This document shows, in pieces, positions 43,881 to 49,601 of a DNA stretch of 49,601 bases. Each line of letters starts with the position of its first letter. The stretch's first letter is position 1. Made by a program: the position numbers and the translations under genes. Under the pieces are notes generated by a model. The model was not told the origin of the DNA. It ran no database searches and was given only the letters and a program-made list of their open reading frames with translations. The DNA comes from Endomicrobiales bacterium (GTDB taxonomy: Bacteria > Elusimicrobiota > Endomicrobiia > Endomicrobiales > JALOBY01), in NCBI GenBank assembly GCA_023228045.1, contig JALOBY010000011.1:1-49601 (forward strand). Reading direction: 5' to 3'.

Positions 43881-44663
43881 TTATTTTACATAATTTACGG
43901 CATTTATGAAAATTTGCAAGCCATCGCCATGCCCGCCTTTGGCACCAACGCCTTTTCTGGAAGGGTGCTGAATTTTCCAAATGTATCTTTCAGGGTGAGG
44001 CATAAGGCCAAAAACATTGCCTTTTTTATTGCATATACCGGCAATGGCATTTTGTGAACCATTTGGGTTAAGCGGGAATTTATCTGTTGGTGCTACACCG
44101 TCGCTATACCTTAAAACCACCTGATTATTTTTTTCAAGTTCTTCAAGTGTAAGTTTGTTTGCAGCAACAAACTTGCCTTCACCGTGGGCTACAGGCAATT
44201 CAATAAATTCGGGCAGATCTTTTGTCCAGATGCAGAGGGTTTTCTTTTGCGCTTTTTGCAGTTTTACCCAACGGCACTCAAACTTATCAGAATCGTTAAA
44301 AGTAAGTGTGGTGCTTTGCGAAAATGTTTTTTCATCTGGCAACAGTCCCATTTTAACAAGCACTTGAAAACCATTACAGATACCGATTATTGGTTTACCC
44401 AAAAAAGCAAACTCTCTTATTTGCGCCCCCAGTTTATTTTTTACTTCATTTGCAAGAATTTTACCGGAGGCAATATCATCGCCGTAGGAAAACCCACCTG
44501 GTATGGCTAACAGCTGATAGTTGCTAAGTTTTTCCTTGCCAGAAATCAGGTCATTTATATGCACCCTCACAGTAGTTGAGCCGGCAAGTTCAAATGCCAT
44601 TTTCGTTTCGTAATCACAGTTTGTTCCGGCGGTTCTAATTATAAGTGTCCTTGGTTTTGCCAT
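43881..44663 (-). CDS. purQ: Phosphoribosylformylglycinamidine synthase, glutaminase subunit
   Basis: The 260-residue class I glutaminase starts MAKPRTLIIRTAGTNCDYETKMAFELAGS. It has IPGGFSYGDDIASGKILANE, the nucleophile in IIGICNGFQVLVKMG, and the His-Glu pair in GLMPHPERY. It feeds ammonia to PurL. The length and N-terminus match the 260-270 residue PurQ type that partners the roughly 1000-residue PurL of delta-proteobacteria, not the 225-residue Bacillus type. ATG 44663 lies 2 bp after the purL stop; an upstream in-frame start at 44690 inside purL is less likely. Confidence 0.94.
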   Translation of the reverse strand: MAKPRTLIIRTAGTNCDYETKMAFELAGSTTVRVHINDLISGKEKLSNYQLLAIPGGFSYGDDIASGKILANEVKNKLGAQIREFAFLGKPIIGICNGFQVLVKMGLLPDEKTFSQSTTLTFNDSDKFECRWVKLQKAQKKTLCIWTKDLPEFIELPVAHGEGKFVAANKLTLEELEKNNQVVLRYSDGVAPTDKFPLNPNGSQNAIAGICNKKGNVFGLMPHPERYIWKIQHPSRKGVGAKGGHGDGLQIFINAVNYVK

Positions 44664-44665
44664 AA

Positions 44666-47083
44666 TTACCACTTTATTCCTTCGCTCCAAACTTTGTAAA
44701 GCATTCCAATATTTTCTTTTATTAATATCGTGCCATCGCGTTTCTGCCTAAAGATAAAATCTGAGGTTTTGCTAACTTCACCAAGATGAACAACACTCAA
44801 ATCCTTAAAATGTTTCTCAAACGCTTTAATTTTTCCTTTATCCACTTCAACAATAAAACGGCTGTTTGATTCTGAAAATAAAGTCGACTCTATGCCAAGC
44901 CCTTGACTAAGCAAACAAGATATATCGGCGTTTACACCTTTTTTGCCTGCAAAAGCCATTTCAGCTAACGCAACCGCCAATCCGCCCTCACTGCAATCGT
45001 GGCAGGATGCAAGCATACCCTTTGAAGTTGACTCAAAAACTCTTTTCATAATCGCAAGCGATTTTTTTGCGTCAACTTTTGGCAACATACCGCCTTTTAT
45101 GCCGTTTTCTTTGTAATAATGCGAGCCACCAAGTTCATCTTTTGTTTCACCTATTAAATAAATTGCATTTCCAACACATTTTAAATCCATAGTTAGAGTT
45201 TTACGCACATCTTCAACTATTGCAATTGCCGATATAAGCAATGATGGCGGGATGGAATAATGCTTGTCGCCAACCTTATATTCGTTATGCAATGAATCTT
45301 TGCCAGATATAAATGGAGCACCATATAGCTTTGAAAAATCGTAGCATGCCTGCGCCGCACGAACAAGAGAACCAAGCACTTCTTTTTTATACGGGTTCCC
45401 CCAGCAAAAGTTATCAAGTATGGCTACCTTTTGTGGGTTTGCCCCAACGCAAACCGCATTTCTAAGTGCCTCATCTATTGCAGAAGCCGCCATCCAGTAT
45501 GAGTCAATCTTTCCAAACTCAGGGTTCATACCGTTTGAAATTGCTATGCCGCGATGCTTTGCGGCACTTTCAATACCGTCAATTGTGTACGGCCAAATTA
45601 CAGCGGCATCGCCCGGGCCTTGCTTTGTTATATCTGATCCATGCAAAGGTTTAACAACGCTTTGCCCTTGAACCTCATGGTCATACTGTCTTATTATCCA
45701 ATCTCGCGAACAGATGTTTAAAGAAGCAAGCAGTTTTTTTAAATCGGCACCGTAGTTTTTATTTTTATCATTTCTTGCTTTTAGTGCTTTTTCTTCTTTT
45801 ACCTGCCAAAAAGCAATGTTTGTTTGTTTTGGTACACCCTTGTGCAAAAACTTCATCGACATATCGCAAACAAGTTCATTTTTATAAATTAACTTCAGGC
45901 ATTTATCGTTTGTAAACTCTCCAATAAAATTGGCCTCAACATTTTCAGCCCTAAACACCTCTAATATTTTCTCTTTATTTTTTTTAGGAACAGAAAGCAC
46001 CATTCTTTCCTGTGCTTCTGAAACCCAAATTTCCCACGGGCGAAGACCGGCGTATTTAAGAGGCACTTTGTCTAAATAAACCTTAACTCCACACTCTTCG
46101 CCCAGTTCACCAACCGCGCTAGAAAGACCTCCAGCACCGCAGTCAGTAACGGCACTATAAAGTTCTAAATCGCGCGCTTTTAACATTGTATCCATAACTT
46201 TCTTTTCAACAATGGGGTTGCCTATTTGCACGGCGGTAACATCGGAATCTTGATCAAGCTTAATTGAAGAAAATGTTGCGCCATGTATGCCATCTCTACC
46301 CGTTCTACCGCCAACAACAAGCACAAGCTCACCAGGGCTTACTTTTTTAAACACATATTTTTTTGGAATTATGCCAACTGTACCGCAATAAACAAGTGGG
46401 TTTGATGTATAACCATTGTCAAAATAAACAGCACCGTTTACTGTCGGTATGCCCATTCTGTTGCCATAATCGCGCACACCGGAGATAACACCTTTTGCAA
46501 TTCTTTTTGGGTGCAGCATACCTTTTGGCAGTTTTGACCACGGATAATCCGGCCGGCCAAAACAAAAAACATCTGTGTTGGCAAGCGGCTTTGCGCCAAG
46601 GCCTACGCCTAAAATATCGCGTATTACACCTCCAACTCCGGTTGCGGCACCACCGTATGGTTCAAGCGCAGATGGGTGATTGTGAGTTTCAACTTTAAAA
46701 GCAACTCCAAAATTTTTATCAAACTCTATTACGCCTGCGTTATCTTTAAAAACAGAAATACACCATTTATAATTTAACTCATTTGTCGCCTTAAATACAG
46801 TTTCTTTGAGCAGGTTTTTGTATCTCTTTTTCTTTATTTTTCCACCACTTACCTCGGTGTAATCAACCGTTCCTGCAAGCGTTTTGTGTTTACAATGCTC
46901 ACTCCATGTTTGCGCGAGTGTTTCAAGCTCTACATCGGTTGGGTTTCTTTTTTTAGAAGCAAAGTACGTCTTTATCGCCTTCATTTCTTCAAGTGAGAGT
47001 GAAAGGCAGTTTTTTTTGCTCAATGCCATAAGTTGTTTATCTGAAGCTTCCAAGAGGTTAACTATCGTTTTGTTTTCGTTCAT
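44666..47083 (-). CDS. purL: Phosphoribosylformylglycinamidine synthase, synthetase subunit
   Basis: The 805-residue PurL has TDVELETLAQTWSEHCKHKTLAG near the N-terminus, FKVETHNHPSALEPYGGAATGVGGVIRDILG, GGRTGRDGIHGATFSS, a second half with ILDNFCWGNP, ISGKDSLHNEY and SCHDCSEGGLAVALAEMAFAG. It makes FGAM with PurS and PurQ. It is longer than Bacillus PurL (about 740) and lacks the fused PurS-like N-terminal domain of 1000-residue forms; that domain is the separate upstream gene. ATG 47083 overlaps the purS stop as ATGA; the frame extends to 47131 inside purS. Confidence 0.96.
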   Translation of the reverse strand: MNENKTIVNLLEASDKQLMALSKKNCLSLSLEEMKAIKTYFASKKRNPTDVELETLAQTWSEHCKHKTLAGTVDYTEVSGGKIKKKRYKNLLKETVFKATNELNYKWCISVFKDNAGVIEFDKNFGVAFKVETHNHPSALEPYGGAATGVGGVIRDILGVGLGAKPLANTDVFCFGRPDYPWSKLPKGMLHPKRIAKGVISGVRDYGNRMGIPTVNGAVYFDNGYTSNPLVYCGTVGIIPKKYVFKKVSPGELVLVVGGRTGRDGIHGATFSSIKLDQDSDVTAVQIGNPIVEKKVMDTMLKARDLELYSAVTDCGAGGLSSAVGELGEECGVKVYLDKVPLKYAGLRPWEIWVSEAQERMVLSVPKKNKEKILEVFRAENVEANFIGEFTNDKCLKLIYKNELVCDMSMKFLHKGVPKQTNIAFWQVKEEKALKARNDKNKNYGADLKKLLASLNICSRDWIIRQYDHEVQGQSVVKPLHGSDITKQGPGDAAVIWPYTIDGIESAAKHRGIAISNGMNPEFGKIDSYWMAASAIDEALRNAVCVGANPQKVAILDNFCWGNPYKKEVLGSLVRAAQACYDFSKLYGAPFISGKDSLHNEYKVGDKHYSIPPSLLISAIAIVEDVRKTLTMDLKCVGNAIYLIGETKDELGGSHYYKENGIKGGMLPKVDAKKSLAIMKRVFESTSKGMLASCHDCSEGGLAVALAEMAFAGKKGVNADISCLLSQGLGIESTLFSESNSRFIVEVDKGKIKAFEKHFKDLSVVHLGEVSKTSDFIFRQKRDGTILIKENIGMLYKVWSEGIKW

Positions 47084-47547
47084 ACAAACTCGTATCTGTG
47101 GATTATGGTGTTTGCAAGCAGTCGCTCGCATATTAGTTTAATTGTTGGCTCTTTAACTTCTAATGAAAAAACATATTTATGACCGGTTTTTACTGTTATG
47201 TTTTTTTCTATGCCAAGGTCTTTTATAGCTTTTGCAACACTTTGCGCAACCGTATCGGTTACGCCGGATTTTAGCCAAATTTCAAGGCCGTTTACTTTTG
47301 CCGATTTTTGAGCAATAGGCTGCTCATAAGTTATTTTGTACTCTTGTGTTACCGGGTCTATTAACAACTCCGAAACACATTTGCGCACTTCATGTTGGCT
47401 GATATCACCTTCAAGCGCATACAGCTGAGTGTAACTTACATTTTTTGGCGTATGGCTTAAACCTATTTCCGCTGTAGCGTGGCGCACTGCGGCACCATGT
47501 TTATCGGTAAATCCTTTTTTATTGCGTATCTCAATTTTACATTTCAT
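47080..47547 (-). CDS. purS: Duplicated PurS-domain subunit of FGAM synthase
   Basis: PurS bridges PurL and PurQ and is usually 80-90 residues. This 155-residue protein has two PurS-like halves: residues 1-75 (MKCKIEIRNKKGFTDKHGAAVRHATAEIG, ending LIDPVTQEYKI) and 85-155 (LEIWLKSGVTDTVAQSVAKAIKDLG, ending CERLLANTIIHRYEF). The second carries the classical ERLLANTxI motif of PurS. The layout copies the N-terminal part of large PurL proteins, but as a free subunit. It overlaps purC by 11 bp and purL by 4 bp. Confidence 0.87.
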   Translation of the reverse strand: MKCKIEIRNKKGFTDKHGAAVRHATAEIGLSHTPKNVSYTQLYALEGDISQHEVRKCVSELLIDPVTQEYKITYEQPIAQKSAKVNGLEIWLKSGVTDTVAQSVAKAIKDLGIEKNITVKTGHKYVFSLEVKEPTIKLICERLLANTIIHRYEFV

Positions 47548-48433
47548 TTTTAAATTTATTCCCTGTTATTTTTTCATACGCTTCTATGTATTTTGAACGC
47601 GTTTTGCTTACCACTTCTTCGGGCAAAGAGGGCACCGGCGGCTGTTTATTCCACTTAATGCTTTCTAAATAGTCACGCACAAACTGCTTGTCTAAACTAT
47701 CTTGAGCAAAACCCTCGCGATATTTTTCTCTTTCCCAGAAACGCGAAGAATCTGGGGTGAGAATTTCATCTATTATTATTACCGTGCCATCAACTATGCC
47801 AAACTCAAACTTTGTATCGGCAATAATTATACCGCGTTCTTGTGCATAAGCACTTGCTTTTGCGTAAACAAGAAGTGAAAGCTCTTTTATTTTTGCGGCA
47901 AGCTCAGGGCCAATGCGACGAACAGTTTCATCAAAAGTGATATTTTCGTCGTGTTTGCCACCTTCTTCTTTGCTTGATGGGGTGAATATTGGGTTGGGTA
48001 GTTTTGAAGATTCTTTTAAACCACTTGGCAACTTTATACCGCAAACTGTGCCACTATTTTTATACTCTTTCCATCCAGAGCCGGCAAGATAGCCGCGCAC
48101 TATGCACTCAACATCAATTCTTTTTGCACGCTTGACAAGCATAGAACGGTCACGCAACTCTTGTATTTTTTTAAGCTTTGTTGGAAATTGTTCAAAATCG
48201 CCTGTAATTAAGTGGTTTGGAACTACGCTTTGCAATAAATCAAACCAAAAAAGTGAAAGCTTGTGCAATATCTTACCCTTATCGGGTATTGTAGTCGGTA
48301 AAACATAATCAAAAGCGGATATTCTATCGGATGCAACAATGAGGAAGTCCTTATCAAACTCGTAAAGCTCACGCACCTTGCCGCGATGAAATAGCTTTAA
48401 GCCAATATTTGTATTTTGCAAATTGCCACTCAT
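47537..48433 (-). CDS. purC: Phosphoribosylaminoimidazole-succinocarboxamide synthase
   Basis: The 298-residue SAICAR synthetase has LFHRGKVRELYEFDKDFLIVASDRISAFDYVLPTTIPDKGKILHKLSLFWF, VECIVRGYLAGSGWKEYKNSGTVCGIKLPSGL, IADTKFEFGI and DEILTPDSSRFW. It is the long form (about 300 residues) rather than the 235-residue type. It starts 18 bp after the phosphate permease gene and leads the nucleotide cluster. Confidence 0.97.
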   Translation of the reverse strand: MSGNLQNTNIGLKLFHRGKVRELYEFDKDFLIVASDRISAFDYVLPTTIPDKGKILHKLSLFWFDLLQSVVPNHLITGDFEQFPTKLKKIQELRDRSMLVKRAKRIDVECIVRGYLAGSGWKEYKNSGTVCGIKLPSGLKESSKLPNPIFTPSSKEEGGKHDENITFDETVRRIGPELAAKIKELSLLVYAKASAYAQERGIIIADTKFEFGIVDGTVIIIDEILTPDSSRFWEREKYREGFAQDSLDKQFVRDYLESIKWNKQPPVPSLPEEVVSKTRSKYIEAYEKITGNKFKNEM

Positions 48434-48451
48434 CTTATATAACCTTTTAAA

Positions 48452-49489
48452 TCATTTAAATATCAAAAGTATTAGGCGCACAAATATAGCGCTAATTATT
48501 GCAACTACCGGCATTGTTAATACCCAAGCATAAAGTATTTTAAGACCGGTTGCCCACTTAACGGCTTTAACCCTTTTTGCTACTCCAACACCAACAATGC
48601 TGCCGGTCATTGTATGAGTGGTACTTATGGGAAGCCCCAAAAGTGAAGCACCTTCAATTACCGCAGCTGCAGAAAGCTCTGCTGAAGCACCTTCAATTGG
48701 CCTTAAATGCGAAAGTCTGCTGCCAAGTGTTTTAATTACTGCGCGGCCACCAATTGCTGTGCCTGCTGCCATTGTACAGGCACAAGCAAGCATAACCCAA
48801 ATTGGCACATGCACACTTTTAAAATCTGTTGTGCCAAAATAGCCTGCCGAAAAAAGTAAAAGTGTAATTACACCCATAACCTTTTGCGCATCATTTTGGC
48901 CATGCATAAGCGACATTGCAGAAGAAGTAAATATCTGCATTATTGAGGAGAAAATTTTTACCTTAATAGGCCTAAATAACGAAGCAACAGCATAGGCACC
49001 TTTAAGTATTGTGTGACCAAGTAAAACACCTAATATAGGTGATAAAAGCAGTGCGATAAAAATTTGGATAATACCTGATGCCATAAGCACTTTTACCCCA
49101 AATACGGCCACCGATGCCCCAATAAGCCCACCAATAAGTGCATGCGAACCAGAAACTGGCAAACCATTAAAAACCGTGTAGACCTCCCAAATTATGGACG
49201 CGAGCATCGCTGAAAAAATTATATATACTCCAATGTCACCGCTGATTATTGAGGGGTTAACAATACCGCCACCAACCATTTTGGCAACTTTTGTACTCAT
49301 TAATGCACCTGAAAAATTAAAAACCGCAGAAAGTGCTATGGCAACACTTGGGGTAAGCACCCTCGTAGAAATTGCGGTGGCAACAGCATTTGCGGTGTCA
49401 TGCCAACCGTTTGCAAAATCAAATGCAAGCGCGGTAAATATAACTATCCAAATAAAAAGCGGAATATGTGGTATAAAAAAACAATGCAT
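48452..49489 (-). CDS. pit: PiT family inorganic phosphate permease
   Basis: The 345-residue protein has about 9-10 membrane helices and the duplicated PiT signature: FDFANGWHDTANAVATAISTRVL near the start and MSLMHGQNDAQKVMGVITLLLFSAGYF in the middle, with GLPVSGSHALIGGLIGASVAVFG and GLPISTTHTMTGSIVGVGVAKR. It imports phosphate with a proton or sodium ion. AAGGA lies 8 nt before the ATG. The upstream DUF47 gene is the common partner of PiT permeases. It ends 18 bp before purC with no terminator, so it may be co-transcribed with the purine genes. Confidence 0.96.
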   Translation of the reverse strand: MHCFFIPHIPLFIWIVIFTALAFDFANGWHDTANAVATAISTRVLTPSVAIALSAVFNFSGALMSTKVAKMVGGGIVNPSIISGDIGVYIIFSAMLASIIWEVYTVFNGLPVSGSHALIGGLIGASVAVFGVKVLMASGIIQIFIALLLSPILGVLLGHTILKGAYAVASLFRPIKVKIFSSIMQIFTSSAMSLMHGQNDAQKVMGVITLLLFSAGYFGTTDFKSVHVPIWVMLACACTMAAGTAIGGRAVIKTLGSRLSHLRPIEGASAELSAAAVIEGASLLGLPISTTHTMTGSIVGVGVAKRVKAVKWATGLKILYAWVLTMPVVAIISAIFVRLILLIFK

Positions 49490-49508
49490 ATTTTTTCCTT
49501 ATCCGAGT

Positions 49509-49601
49509 TTAACTATATTTAAAAATCATTGACTCTATGTTCATTGCGGTTTGGTTGCATTTATCTAAAGCGCGCTCCATTTCTTCAATAATTTCCTTAA
49601 A
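49509..49601 (-). CDS. DUF47/PhoU-like phosphate transport regulator, C-terminal end only
   Basis: The last 30 codons of a gene entering from the right edge read FKEIIEEMERALDKCNQTAM and end NIESMIFKYS before TAA. The helix with EExExxxDKC and the ending MIFKYS recall the C-terminus of DUF47 proteins, which sit upstream of PiT permeases and modulate them. The stop is 19 bp before pit. The assignment rests on a short stretch plus context. Confidence 0.65.
   Translation of the reverse strand, partial: FKEIIEEMERALDKCNQTAMNIESMIFKYS

Noticed and set aside
43828..43980. N-terminal extension of purF (and similar ones of purL, purQ, spoIID, ruvA, yajC, lpxK, GT9 at 11366)
   Set aside because: The extra parts overlap the upstream gene and are unlike the family; the internal starts match family N-termini.
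1..49601. Many open frames on the plus strand and in other minus frames
   Set aside because: All lie over clear family genes on the minus strand and have no recognisable motif or ribosome binding site.

Overview
The window is 49.6 kb of AT-rich bacterial DNA with every recognisable gene on the minus strand, so transcription runs from high to low coordinates. All genes use the standard code (TGA is a stop). The cell is Gram-negative: there are genes for Kdo, ADP-heptose, lipid A kinase, Kdo transferase, heptosyltransferases and a PorV-like outer-membrane barrel. Together with a type III glutamine synthetase, a split PurS/PurL/PurQ enzyme, QueH, a SpoIID protein and O-antigen-ligase/TPR proteins, this would suit the Elusimicrobiota or a related deep-branching Gram-negative phylum. 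That placement is inference from gene content, not a database result.

Block 1 (49601-32074) starts with the last 30 residues of a DUF47/PhoU-like protein and a PiT phosphate permease. It runs almost without gaps into a combined purine and pyrimidine cluster: purC, tandem-domain purS, purL, purQ, purF, purD, purE, pyrR, pyrB, pyrC, pyrK, pyrD, pyrF, pyrE, purM, purN, purB. Together these make nearly the whole de novo route to IMP and UMP. purK, purH, purA and carAB are not here.

Block 2 (32091-26056) has a good promoter, tRNA-Val(UAC), tRNA-Thr(CGU), a roughly 190-bp imperfect palindrome, a PorV-like outer-membrane protein and two tandem O-antigen-ligase/TPR membrane proteins.

Block 3 (25874-6279) looks like one long operon: yebC, ruvC-ruvA-ruvB, queH, spoIID-like, queA, HD hydrolase, tgt, yajC, second HD hydrolase, secD, secF, a MetH-reactivation-like protein, waaA, three GT9 heptosyltransferase genes (the first fused to an acyltransferase domain), a PIG-L deacetylase, lpxK, and a GmhB phosphatase fused through a membrane segment to a DUF3108 domain. 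It joins recombination, queuosine synthesis, protein export and LPS core assembly.

Block 4 is glnN (type III glutamine synthetase) alone, with a 265-bp leader region and a strong terminator. Block 5 (3774 to the left edge) is hldA, kdsB, pyrG and the start of kdsA, making activated heptose and CMP-Kdo precursors.

Most of the window is housekeeping. I see no CRISPR array, transposase, phage gene or defence system. The least ordinary items are the palindrome before porV, the two domain fusions in the LPS part, the missing canonical start codon of pyrK, the twin HD proteins around tgt-yajC, and the MetH-activation-like gene after secF.
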